64,000 nt of DNA, from NCBI RefSeq assembly GCF_025370775.1, contig NZ_JAMXEX010000002.1, positions 1 through 64,000 of the forward strand, written 5' to 3'. The DNA comes from Ancylothrix sp. D3o. Lineage in GTDB: Bacteria > Cyanobacteriota > Cyanobacteriia > Cyanobacteriales > Oscillatoriaceae. Below the pieces are notes generated by a model. That model saw only the letters and a program-made list of their open reading frames with translations, did no database searches and was not told the origin of the DNA. Position numbers and translations under genes: made by a program. Of the stretch, positions 29,178 to 37,646 are shown piece by piece (positions within the stretch are counted from its first letter, which is position 1; every line of letters starts with the position of its first letter).

Positions 29178-29798
29178 TTTTTTAATGCTCCTAAACGCAC
29201 TAAACCTGATTAAGTGGTGTGAATAGTCAATTGTCTAAAGACTTTTGACTACAGTCTTGTTAAACTAGCCCCTACGTTGAATCTTGAATTTTTTTCTATT
29301 AAGCAAAACCCTATTCGGGTTGTGAGTTGTCAGTTGTCAGATTTTTGTCTGAACGAATATATGTTTTGGTGAGAAAGTATTATAATGCTTAACCCCCTCC
29401 TTAAGTAATTGTTGTTTGCTCTAGGCTTTACTTTTTAGTTCCACTGACATTTGCAAAGAGTCCGCAGTTGTCTGTGGTCTGTGAAAGTTTCTATGATACC
29501 TGAAAGGATACCCTACCTTCCGTAAAAACCGATCATGTTTTGTAAAAAATTTTTTAAGTCTCTTGGGGATACCGATACGACGGTTTCTGGCCCTTGTAGG
29601 GCCGTTCAAGCGCCTTGGCGTGGGTTTTTCTTAAATTTTTTAAGTTTAATTACAGGACTTTTTACCCACGCCGCCTGCATTTTAGGATTGATAATTTTCT
29701 GGCTACTTAACCTCGTTGAAAGCGGGGTTTTTTTGAAAAAACAACGAGTCTTTTTTTGGGATAAGAATTCAACGACGAAGTTTAAAACCGCAAAGTTC
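29178..29798. other. intergenic region with several hairpins
   Basis: About 620 bases between the RTX gene and the acetyltransferase gene. Short ATTGACT-type repeats lie at 29222-29260 and 29320-29340. Hairpin-forming segments with T-runs lie at 29589-29736, described separately. I see no convincing gene. Confidence 0.5.
29709..29736 (+). terminator. plus-strand terminator-like hairpin without an upstream gene
   Basis: AACCTCG-TTGAAAG-CGGGGTT followed by a run of T. No plus-strand gene ends nearby, hinting at an unannotated transcript. Confidence 0.45.
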
Positions 29799-30992
29799 CT
29801 AAAGGGAAATTGTAGGCGGCGCTTCGCTAAAAGGCAGGTCTTGATTGATGGCTTCAATTTCCCGCTGTTCCATTTCGTTTACCTCGTTGATGTAAGAGCG
29901 CAAAATTTGGCTGAGACGGGGGTTATAAAAGCGGTGAACGCTATGGTTAGCCTTAGCGGGGAAACCTCGTCGTTTTTTGTGCCGGCCTCCTGCACCTGGA
30001 TCGAAAATTTGAATGCCGTTGTTTATTGCCCATTCAATGGGGGTGTAATAACAAGCATCAAAATGCAGGCAGTCTATTTCTTGAGAGCTACCCCAATAAC
30101 GTCCGTAAAGGCGGTCTCCTTTGGTAAGACAAAATGACATTCCCACCGGCATCCTTTCATCTAATTCGCTATAGGCACAAACAAAAAGTACCCTGTGTTT
30201 ATAATTGTGATGAAGTTGTTCAAAAAATCGTTTTGTTAAGTATTTGCTGCCCCACCAGCCAAATTTATCGCAAGTATTTTCATAAAAATGATACATTCGA
30301 GAAAACAAAGGATGGGGGATTTCATCGCCGGTGAGGGTGACGAGGCGCAGGGAAGCTTTTTCAACGGCTTTGCGTTCGCGTTTGATATTGCGGCGTTGGT
30401 TGGCGTTGAAATTTGCTAAATAATCATCAAAGGTTTGAAAACCGTTATTTTCCCAAATATAACTGTGGTGCAACCAAGTTGTAAAACCTTGACGTTCAAT
30501 GACTTTTCGCCATTGCGGATCGACATACAGAAAGTGTGCTCCAGAAATTTTATTGCGTTCGCAAAAATGATCAATAGCATTGACCATTAAGCCGGTAATT
30601 TCATCTTCATCTAAATGGGGAGCGATTAAAAATCGGTAGCCTTCGGCTGGGGTAAAGGGAGACATTCCCAGCAATTTTGGATAATATTGGATTCCGAGCC
30701 GGCCTGCTAGATCGGCCCACTGATGGTCAAAGACAAATTCACCATAGCTGTGAGATTTGAGATAAAGCGGAGCAGCGGCCACAAGTTGCTGATTATGCCA
30801 GACGGTTAAATGGTTTGGCAGCCAACCGGCCCGCGCAATGGCTGAGCCGGAGGTTTCCATATTGTTGAGCCACTCCCATTCTAAAAAGGGGGTAGCCAGG
30901 GGCAAGGCCAAGGAGTCCCACTCGGCTTGAGGAATTTCTGAGATTTTGCTTGTCCAGGCGACAGAATAGCCGGCTTTAAGCGGGTGCACCAT
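29799..30992 (-). CDS. GNAT-family / FemAB-like N-acyltransferase (COG3146 type)
   Basis: A 397-residue soluble protein of the peptidogalycan/FemAB-like group: PLATPFLEWEWLNNMETSGSA at the start, NQRRNIKRERKAVE and CAYSELDERMPVGMSFCLTKGDRLYGRYWGS in the centre, CYYTPIEWAINNGIQIFDPGAGGRHKKRRGF near the end. These define a tandem acetyltransferase fold that uses an aminoacyl or acyl donor. Substrate unknown; cell-envelope modification is the usual guess. It precedes the reductase at 31030 on the same strand by an intergenic gap of 37 bases, so it may be the second gene of an operon. Confidence 0.85.
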   Translation of the reverse strand: MVHPLKAGYSVAWTSKISEIPQAEWDSLALPLATPFLEWEWLNNMETSGSAIARAGWLPNHLTVWHNQQLVAAAPLYLKSHSYGEFVFDHQWADLAGRLGIQYYPKLLGMSPFTPAEGYRFLIAPHLDEDEITGLMVNAIDHFCERNKISGAHFLYVDPQWRKVIERQGFTTWLHHSYIWENNGFQTFDDYLANFNANQRRNIKRERKAVEKASLRLVTLTGDEIPHPLFSRMYHFYENTCDKFGWWGSKYLTKRFFEQLHHNYKHRVLFVCAYSELDERMPVGMSFCLTKGDRLYGRYWGSSQEIDCLHFDACYYTPIEWAINNGIQIFDPGAGGRHKKRRGFPAKANHSVHRFYNPRLSQILRSYINEVNEMEQREIEAINQDLPFSEAPPTISL

Positions 30993-31029
30993 TTTTTAAA
31001 GGGGGCTGAGTGTTCCACTATAGGGTAAA

Positions 31030-31716
31030 CTAATAGCCTTTGCTGTGCAGCCGGTAGTGTAAAAAAACCTCGTCGGCGATAGGTTTAACTTCGAGAAGTT
31101 CTAATCGTGGGGCCATTTCTGTGAAAAAGCCCTTTCCATCCACCGGCGTCGGGGAATTGGCCCCACCAATAATCAACGGGCAAACCGTTAACCAAAATTC
31201 ATCTATTAAATTTTGAGCCATAAGCGAGGCAATTAACTGTCCCCCGCCTAAAACAGCCAAACGAGAGATGCCATTGAGGTAGATTTGTTGCAAAGCTTTG
31301 GTTAAATCGATATCTTGCTCTGCGTTCTCAACAGCTATGATTTTTTCAAAACCGGGTTGATTTTTCCAGATACTTTCACCTTTTGCCGTTGACACTAACC
31401 AGCGAGGTATCGACTGACGGAAAAATTTTAAGTCGGGGTTGATATTGCCGGTGCGTGAGCAGATAATTTGCACAGGCTGAGGAGGCAAACCGGCGCTGTG
31501 CCGTTCTTGCAACAGTTGCGAGTCCGTCACTGTCATTGCCGAACCGCCGGCCATAAGCGTGCCAGAACCCACCAAAATCCCATCCACCGCAGCGATTTGC
31601 TTTTCTAAATGAGCCTTATCAACAGGAGAGCCAAATAAAACAGGAGACCGCCTAGAGTCAGAAATTTTTCCATCAGCACTGATGGCTAAAACCACAATTG
31701 TCGAAGGTCGCTTCAT
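31030..31716 (-). CDS. RibD C-terminal / dihydrofolate-reductase-like NADPH reductase
   Basis: A 228-residue protein of the RibD_C family (fold of DHFR). It starts MKRPSTIVVLAISADGKI, has VDGILVGSGTLMAGGSAMTV and AVLGGGQLIASLMAQNLIDEFWLTVCPLIIGGANSP, all typical of pyrimidine reductases that act in riboflavin synthesis. The deaminase half of bifunctional RibD is absent, so this is a stand-alone reductase; whether it serves riboflavin synthesis or another pyrimidine is open. Co-directional and upstream of the acetyltransferase gene. Confidence 0.88.
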   Translation of the reverse strand: MKRPSTIVVLAISADGKISDSRRSPVLFGSPVDKAHLEKQIAAVDGILVGSGTLMAGGSAMTVTDSQLLQERHSAGLPPQPVQIICSRTGNINPDLKFFRQSIPRWLVSTAKGESIWKNQPGFEKIIAVENAEQDIDLTKALQQIYLNGISRLAVLGGGQLIASLMAQNLIDEFWLTVCPLIIGGANSPTPVDGKGFFTEMAPRLELLEVKPIADEVFLHYRLHSKGY

Positions 31717-32127
31717 ATCAAATTATTGAGTTGAAATTGTAAAGTTTAAAGCCTCTTAAACAAAGTCTATGAAATGTATTAGGGTTTTAACTAATGCAAT
31801 TATAGAGCAAATTTGTCCACAAATTAACCGATCCCCGCAAAACAACTTGCTTTCTGGGGGCGGCTGTCCTCTGGATCTATAGTTCACCTGGGGGTTTTTT
31901 TTATATTGAAACCCGCAACAGTGCCCAACAAGCCAAACTCAAAAAATTTAGAGAACGTCATTGTCATAGCTCCATAGTGGAATGCTGCTCTCACTAGCCC
32001 CTATAATTGGGATGGGATGTTAGATATTGAGAAGCAACCAAAGCGTAAATGCCCTCTGGCTCACGCCTTGCTACTTTACCAGCAGCCCTTAGACTTTTTC
32101 CCTGAACCCTTGAATTATGGTGGATGG
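31717..32127. other. intergenic region upstream of sensor kinase
   Basis: About 410 bases if the kinase starts at 32128. A TATAAT at 32002-32007 probably serves the kinase. A 63-codon plus-strand open stretch without a start codon was rejected as a gene. Confidence 0.4.
32002..32007 (+). promoter_or_regulatory. -10 element of probable sensor-kinase promoter
   Basis: Perfect TATAAT. It stands only nine bases before the first in-frame ATG (32017), which is one reason to prefer the ATG at 32128 as the start. No clear -35. Confidence 0.4.
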
Positions 32128-34116
32128 ATGCCTAATCTATCCGGTTTATTGAAAAAAATATTTTGGCCCCAGCTTGGTCAAACGTCTTTTCGCCGCATTT
32201 TGCTGTCGCGCATTCTGTTATTGAGTGTGCCGGTGTTGCTGTTGGGAGAGTATGTGACCTACCGCAAGGCCCGTTCGGGTCTATTGGAAACAGCCCGTCA
32301 AAACCTCTCAGAAAGCGCTCAGCGAAAGGCAGAGAGAATTCAAGACTCGATTAAAGGTTTGCAAACAGGATTGCTGACGGCTACCCAAACCACTGCTTTG
32401 CAGTCGGGTTCGCCTGAAATGTCAAAAAAATTTTTAGAGCAGTTAGCCCAACAGTTACCCACGCCGATCCAGTGCATTCAATTGGCCAATCCGGTGACTG
32501 GCAAGGCGGTAGTCAGCACTTGTGGGGAGAAGTCGATAGGGGTTTTTGGCGCTTCTGTGTGGCCGACCAAATTCAGCAATTTTGATACGCCAGCCTCTCA
32601 TGTGAAAGTGACAGCGGTTTTGCCAGAGAAGTCCTCGCTTAACGATTCGCAAACTAATGTTAGCGGCGAAAGTAAACTGAGTTTGGTGTTGAGTGCGCCG
32701 GTTTATGATGCCCAAACCGGTGAGTTACGCTATGCGCTGAAAATTCAGTCGGCTTTGTTAGCCCCAGAAAGTGATAAGCCCCGCTCTCTTTATGGTTATA
32801 CGGTGGTGATTCGGGAAGATGGTACTATTCTTAATCACCCAACTGCTTATCGTGTCGGACGCAATATTACCGAAGAAGAAGATGCTGATCGCTTGCGTAG
32901 CATTATGACTACGGCGCTGTCTGGGAAAACCGATTTTGGGCATTTATTTGGGTTTGAGCGCAAAGGTGTGGAATTGCTGGCCGGTTATACCTCGCTTTCT
33001 ATTCCTCTTAGCAATACCCAAAGCCAGCGCTGGGTGATTTTGGCGGTGACTCGTTTAGATAATGCTCTGGCCGGTCTTGAGGAAATTCAGCACGTTTTGG
33101 TAACGTTAATTTTGGGCTTGCTAGGCGCGAATTTGTTGGCAACGCTTTATCTGTCAAGGGATTTGGCCCGTCCTTTGGAAAAGTTGGGCTTTTATGCGAT
33201 GGCGGTACAAGCGCGGGGAACGTTTGAACGCATACCCCATAATTTCAAAATCAGAGAGTTTAATCAGCTTGCTGAGGCGCTTGATAGTATGGTGGAGCGC
33301 TTGCTGGCTTGGGCTGACGAGTTGGAGACGGCTTGGAAGGAAGCTAAAGTGGCTTCGGAGTTGAAAAATGAGTTTTTGGCTAATACTTCTCACGAGTTGA
33401 GAACGCCTCTAAATGCCATTATTGGTTGTATTCGTTTGGTGCGCGATGGCTGCTGTGATGATGAGGAGGAGGAAACCGAGTTTTTACAACGGGCTGATGA
33501 TGCGGCAATTCATTTGCTCGATATTATTAATGATGTTCTCGATATTGCCAAAATTGAGGCCGGTACTTTGACGGTTGTTATGGAGCCGGTTGATTTAAAT
33601 AAGGTTTTGCAAGAGGCGATTTATTTACAACAAAGTCAAATTCAACAAAAAAATTTAGAGTTGGTTTGGCAGCTTTGTTCGGAAGCCGTGACGGTGGAGG
33701 CTGATCCGGCAAAGCTAAAGCAGGTATTTTTAAATGTCGTCGGAAATGCTATTAAGTTTACCGATGCTGGGAGTATTAAGGTTTCCACGCAAATTGAACC
33801 GGCCCAGCAACCCAGTCAAATCCACGAGTCCAATGTAGTCGTTAAAATTCAGGATACTGGTATTGGTGTAGACCAAACTCAGCAACACCGACTTTTTCAG
33901 CCGTTTGTGATGGTGGATGGTACCCGCACTCGTCGTTATGGCGGTACAGGTTTGGGTTTAGCTATTTCTCGCAATTTAATTGAGTTGATGAAGGGTAAAA
34001 TTTCTCTATATAGTGATGGGCCTGGTCATGGCACGACGGTTGAAATTAAGTTGCCTTTGGTTGATCTTAAGCCCTTGAATTCTTTGTCAAATGAGGAATT
34101 AGGAATCAGAAAATAG
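32128..34116 (+). CDS. membrane sensor histidine kinase
   Basis: A 662-residue kinase from the ATG at 32128 (GGTGG six bases upstream); an in-frame ATG at 32017 would add 37 unusual residues. Two membrane helices (ILLSRILLLSVPVLLLGEYV and HVLVTLILGLLGANLLATLYL) bracket a periplasmic sensor of about 270 residues of the Cache type (the segment YGYTVVIREDGTILNHP is diagnostic). A HAMP linker follows, then HisKA with FLANTSHELRTPLNAIIG and HATPase_c with NVVGNAIKFT, IQDTGIGVD and GGTGLGLAISRNLIELMKG. All catalytic boxes are intact. No response regulator is adjacent. Confidence 0.9.
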   Translation: MPNLSGLLKKIFWPQLGQTSFRRILLSRILLLSVPVLLLGEYVTYRKARSGLLETARQNLSESAQRKAERIQDSIKGLQTGLLTATQTTALQSGSPEMSKKFLEQLAQQLPTPIQCIQLANPVTGKAVVSTCGEKSIGVFGASVWPTKFSNFDTPASHVKVTAVLPEKSSLNDSQTNVSGESKLSLVLSAPVYDAQTGELRYALKIQSALLAPESDKPRSLYGYTVVIREDGTILNHPTAYRVGRNITEEEDADRLRSIMTTALSGKTDFGHLFGFERKGVELLAGYTSLSIPLSNTQSQRWVILAVTRLDNALAGLEEIQHVLVTLILGLLGANLLATLYLSRDLARPLEKLGFYAMAVQARGTFERIPHNFKIREFNQLAEALDSMVERLLAWADELETAWKEAKVASELKNEFLANTSHELRTPLNAIIGCIRLVRDGCCDDEEEETEFLQRADDAAIHLLDIINDVLDIAKIEAGTLTVVMEPVDLNKVLQEAIYLQQSQIQQKNLELVWQLCSEAVTVEADPAKLKQVFLNVVGNAIKFTDAGSIKVSTQIEPAQQPSQIHESNVVVKIQDTGIGVDQTQQHRLFQPFVMVDGTRTRRYGGTGLGLAISRNLIELMKGKISLYSDGPGHGTTVEIKLPLVDLKPLNSLSNEELGIRK

Positions 34117-34150
34117 GGGAAAAACGTATTAGCAATTACCGGCCTCCTGA

Positions 34151-35200
34151 TTAGCTTTTTTCCCAGGGTTCTAGGCAAATTGTTTTTCCTTTTTGGTGCA
34201 GCGATTGAGTTAGGGCGGTGAGAATTTGGACGATTTTAAGACCTATCCAGCCAGAGGATATTTGGCTTGGGTTGTTGTTTTGGATGCAGTCTATAAAGTG
34301 GTTGCAAACTTCTGCTAAGGGTTCTTTATTTTCGGGTTTAATGTTTTGGATATTTAGACCAGATGTTGCTAAATTGGCGCTGTCTATTGGCTGAGTTGTT
34401 GTGGATAAAGTTAGGGGTGTTTCTGTTAACATTTCGTCAAAAATTAAGCTGCCTTGGCTTCCGATAATGCTCAGTCGTCTCTGTTTATCGGGGTTGCACC
34501 AACAGAGGTGTATTGTGGCGATAAAGCCGCTGGGATAGATTAGTTTTGCCCAGACTAAATCGGCGGTTTTTGGGGAAGTTTTGTTTTTTAAAAAAAGGCT
34601 GCCGGTGGCTTCTACAAAGTGGGGATTTTCTCCTAGCCAATGGTTAAATATGCAAATATCATGGGGGGCTAAATCCCACAATACATCTACGTCTTGGCGC
34701 ACCGGCCCTAAATGCGTTCTGGCTGCACTACCATAGCGAAGTTGTCCTAAATTTTGATTTTGGATGATTTGCTTGCCAACATTAACAGCGGGATGAAATA
34801 AATAAGTATGATCTACTATTAAGCAGCGGTTTTGTTTGTCTGCAAGTTCGCAGAGTTTTTGTGCTTCTTCGGGATATAAAGTCAGCGGTTTTTCGGCTAA
34901 CACATGATATCCCTGTAGTAAGGCATCGCTGATCAAGGGATAATGGGTGGAGGCGGGGGTGGCTATGACAACGGCTTCTAGGTTGGGTAAGTTGCGGATC
35001 TCTTCCCAATCAGTTGCTAAAATGATGTTTTCTTTGAGTTGAAATTTCTCTTTGGCGGCGCGTAAGAGTTCGGGGTGCCGGTCTACTAAGGCAAGGATTT
35101 TTGCTTGGGGATGGTGAAGAAAGTTCCGCACTAAATGAATTCCCCAGCGTCCTATCCCGACAATGGCAATGTTGATGGCCGGTTCTTTAGAATTAGTCAT
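34151..35200 (-). CDS. Gfo/Idh/MocA family oxidoreductase
   Basis: A 349-residue NAD(P)-dependent sugar-type oxidoreductase. The ATG at 35200 puts the Rossmann motif IAIVGIGRWGIHLVRNF near the N-terminus; 24 more in-frame residues upstream look spurious. The HVLAEKPLTLYPEEA segment holds the conserved EKP lysine, and DLAPHDICIFNHWLG the substrate-binding His. Such proteins often act in nucleotide-sugar synthesis, but no glycan genes surround it. Convergent with the sensor kinase gene. Confidence 0.9.
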   Translation of the reverse strand: MTNSKEPAINIAIVGIGRWGIHLVRNFLHHPQAKILALVDRHPELLRAAKEKFQLKENIILATDWEEIRNLPNLEAVVIATPASTHYPLISDALLQGYHVLAEKPLTLYPEEAQKLCELADKQNRCLIVDHTYLFHPAVNVGKQIIQNQNLGQLRYGSAARTHLGPVRQDVDVLWDLAPHDICIFNHWLGENPHFVEATGSLFLKNKTSPKTADLVWAKLIYPSGFIATIHLCWCNPDKQRRLSIIGSQGSLIFDEMLTETPLTLSTTTQPIDSANLATSGLNIQNIKPENKEPLAEVCNHFIDCIQNNNPSQISSGWIGLKIVQILTALTQSLHQKGKTICLEPWEKS

Positions 35201-35289
35201 AAAAATTGAAGAGAAAAAATTACAATCTGCTTTGTCCCTAGATGCCATCAAAAATATCAAAATATCCCGCATTAAAGAGAGAGTTTAGC

Positions 35290-35316
35290 TTGACAAATGC
35301 CAATTTGTTGTGATAA
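35290..35316 (+). promoter_or_regulatory. possible promoter with overlapping dyad, antisense to rnc 3' side
   Basis: TTGACA at 35290 and TGATAA at 35311 (15-base spacer), with a dyad ACAAAT-N4-ATTTGT at 35293-35308 lying across the spacer. Orientation is toward the 3' end of rnc, which is on the other strand, so it would make an antisense RNA. Weak evidence. Confidence 0.25.
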
Positions 35317-35365
35317 GCTAAAATTGATAAGGAAGAACTATCTTTTAATAAAAAGATATCAGACA

Positions 35366-36079
35366 TTACTCGGCTTCTTGCACCGAGAAAAAAGCCTCAC
35401 GAGCAGCAGCTTGTTCAGCAGCCTTAATAGATCGGCCCTTACCCTGACCAAGTAAGCGACCTTGAAGGAAAACCTCAGCGGAAAAACGTTCTGCATCATC
35501 GTGAAATTGACGCACTTCGCGGACGTGATAAACAGGCAAAGCCTTATGACGGCCTTGAGTCCATTCTTGCAAAGCCGCCTTATAATTTTGACGAGCCGGA
35601 TCATTTTTAATTTGATCGGCAAACAGCTTAAAGTGAGAGTCGAGCCAAGGGCGAACCAATTGTAAATTATTGGTACTCAAAAAAAGCGCCGCCAGCAAAG
35701 CCTCCAAAGCATCAGCCAGACGAGTTTCTTCACCGGCCTTATCATTAGCCGCACTGGGAGAGACGAGCAAATAGCGGCCCAAACCGTAACTATCAGCAAT
35801 TTGCGCCAAAACGCGGTCACTAACCAACATCGAACGAATCGCTGCAAACTCACCCACCCGCGAGTCGGGGTAAATTTCATATAACAACTGAGCCGCAGCT
35901 AAACGAACAACCGCATCACCAACAAACTCTAACTGATCGTAATTTTCCGTTGGAGAGGCTGTGGGGTGAGTCAGAGCTAAATCTAAAAGATCCCATTTGA
36001 CAGGCTCCTTTGAGGAAAGACCGAGCTTTTCTACCAAAGACTGAAGCTGCTTTTGGCGGGGAGGGTAACTTAGAGTCAT
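35366..36079 (-). CDS. rnc: ribonuclease III
   Basis: A 237-residue double-strand-specific endoribonuclease. The start MTLSYPPRQKQLQSL at 36079 is preferred to an upstream ATG at 36106. The catalytic motif NYDQLEFVGDAVVRL contains the signature acidic residues, with a second acidic site in DALEALLAALFLS. A C-terminal dsRNA-binding domain (QNYKAALQEWTQG...GQGKGRSIKAAEQAAAREAF) completes the family pattern. It lies about 110 bases downstream of rnpB on the same strand. Confidence 0.95.
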   Translation of the reverse strand: MTLSYPPRQKQLQSLVEKLGLSSKEPVKWDLLDLALTHPTASPTENYDQLEFVGDAVVRLAAAQLLYEIYPDSRVGEFAAIRSMLVSDRVLAQIADSYGLGRYLLVSPSAANDKAGEETRLADALEALLAALFLSTNNLQLVRPWLDSHFKLFADQIKNDPARQNYKAALQEWTQGRHKALPVYHVREVRQFHDDAERFSAEVFLQGRLLGQGKGRSIKAAEQAAAREAFFSVQEAE

Positions 36080-36188
36080 TAACTGAGAAACAAGTTTTGG
36101 TGTCACAATGTTTGCTTTTTCAGCATAACTCTTTCCATCGTGCCAAAAAACAAAATATCGCAGGCCAAGACGTTATCAAAAAAAATAA

Positions 36189-36625
36189 AAAGAGAGTCAG
36201 ACATAAGCCGGGTTCTGTTCTCATAACTGTATTACAGCCATGAGGGCGGTTATCTATCTAGGGCGGCTGTTACCAGACGCCTCAAGCGGTACATTAAAAC
36301 GGAGCCGGAAAAAGACCAACCATTGCCCCTCCGACCTTGCTTCCAACCGGGGTTTACCGAGCCAACGCCTCTCGACGTTGCTGGTGCGCTCTTACCGCAC
36401 CTTTGCACCCTTACCAATCAATCTTAAATTTTAAAGTTTAAATTTTAGATTCAATCACCATCGAAAATTTAAAATCTAAAATTGATTGGCGGTATCTTTC
36501 TGTGGCACTATCCTCACGGTCGCCCGCACTGGGAGTTACCCAGCAAGTTTGGTCTTTCGGAAGCCCGGACTTTCCTCAAACAGGTGAAATTCACCCATCT
36601 GCAACCACCTCGCTCACTCTCTCTT
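36189..36625 (-). ncRNA. rnpB: RNase P RNA (M1-type, cyanobacterial)
   Basis: Read on the minus strand it contains the universally conserved GAGGAAAGTCCGGGCT, GGGTAACTCCCAGTGCGGG, AGTGCCACAGAAA, TAAACCCCGG and, near the 3' end, AGAACCCGGCTTATG cores. The ends were set by pairing AAGAGAGAGT (36625-36616) with ACTCTCTT (36196-36189) as helix P1. It forms the catalytic part of the tRNA 5'-processing enzyme. Between 36414 and 36489 helix P12 is enlarged by an A/T-rich repeat insertion. A T-rich tract (TTTTTATTTTTTTT) follows the 3' end. Confidence 0.95.
36414..36489 (-). repeat. STRR-type insertion forming an extended P12 hairpin in rnpB
   Basis: Outer pairs CCAATCAAT/ATTGATTGG enclose degenerate TAAATTT/AAATCTA units. 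Similar heptanucleotide units are seen beside moaA and rpsD. Repeats inside rnpB have been described for filamentous cyanobacteria. Confidence 0.7.
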
Positions 36626-36703
36626 GTGTTAGTTTATCATTGCTTTGCCCTTAAATGGCAAATAACCAATAACTGTTTGAGTGTTGGACTGTTTGACTAA
36701 TAA

Positions 36704-37360
36704 TTATTTTTTTGACATCCAAGGTAATGCAGCCATCCAGTCAAGCCGTGTCACATTTAAAGGGCAAGATAAAACATAAAACTGCTTAACACCGGCCCCT
36801 TTTAAGGGAGCAGATACTTGTAAGGCTAAGCGTAATACAAGCGTTGCGGCGGCTGCGGGCCGGTTGACCGGCTGTGATTTAAGTCGCGCTGAAGGAACCA
36901 ACGGCAAAGTCGCCTCAAAGCTATCAGTTGTAGTATCTCGTTTCAAAGCTTTTTCGGCAGTAAATTTTTCCGCAATTATTCTCCCAGGCGCAATTAAACT
37001 TTTGACTTGCGGCACAAAAATATCAACTTTCATACCAGGAGAAAGCCGCACCAATCGCTGAGAACGCCTATCCACATCGATTAAACAACTGCTTTCCCAA
37101 TCTATATAAACATCTTGATCAGGAAAGTTATTTTTGATTTCAATTTCAATTTCCCGAAATTGGTTGATTTCATAGCGGGGTTTGAGATTAAACTTAATTT
37201 CTATTAAATTTTGTAAGTTTTGCTCTTGCAGTTGTTGGTTATAACTATCGCGGTCAAATTTTACATAAATTTGTTCACCCAAAGAGTTAATAGACTGGTA
37301 TAATATCCAAGTCACAACAATGACATATATCGTTAAAATAAGTTTATCAGGATCAGACAT
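36704..37360 (-). CDS. membrane-anchored hypothetical protein
   Basis: A 218-residue protein. One N-terminal membrane helix (LILTIYVIVVTWILYQSINSL) anchors a soluble domain rich in beta strands: EIKFNLKPRYEINQFREIEIEIKNNFPDQDVYIDWESSCLID resembles an Ig-like or arrestin-like strand pattern, followed by RLVRLSPGMKVDIFVPQVKSLIAPGR. No catalytic motif is apparent and the family is not recognised. It ends about 80 bases before the 5' end of rnpB. Confidence 0.68.
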   Translation of the reverse strand: MSDPDKLILTIYVIVVTWILYQSINSLGEQIYVKFDRDSYNQQLQEQNLQNLIEIKFNLKPRYEINQFREIEIEIKNNFPDQDVYIDWESSCLIDVDRRSQRLVRLSPGMKVDIFVPQVKSLIAPGRIIAEKFTAEKALKRDTTTDSFEATLPLVPSARLKSQPVNRPAAAATLVLRLALQVSAPLKGAGVKQFYVLSCPLNVTRLDWMAALPWMSKK

Positions 37361-37646
37361 TTCGAGAACCCCTCAGACTTTTTTCGACAATACATAAACA
37401 ACCCAAGCCCAACCCAAATCTACGCTAATACTAAATATTTTATGGCTAGCCGGCCCCCAAATGAATTTAGCCCCAGCCTCAAAACCCTTACCTAAAAGCT
37501 TCTTCCAAACTCAAATCAATCAAAAATTATAAGTTTAACTCCAGCCTTAAATCATTTAAATAAAAGACTTTTTCAAATCTCAAAAATCGTAGGAGTTGTA
37601 TTGTAGAAAAACAGAACACAACCCCCACAAACAAAAACGTAAAAAT

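Noticed and set aside
29535-30137. 200-codon plus-strand ORF opposite the acetyltransferase
   Set aside because: Overlaps the 3' end of a clear gene on the other strand and includes translated hairpins and T-runs.
31805-31992. 63-codon plus-strand open stretch (contains LGAAVLWIYSSPGGFFYIET) before the sensor kinase
   Set aside because: It follows a TAG, has no start codon or ribosome-binding site, and ends before the kinase; judged chance or an unidentifiable remnant.
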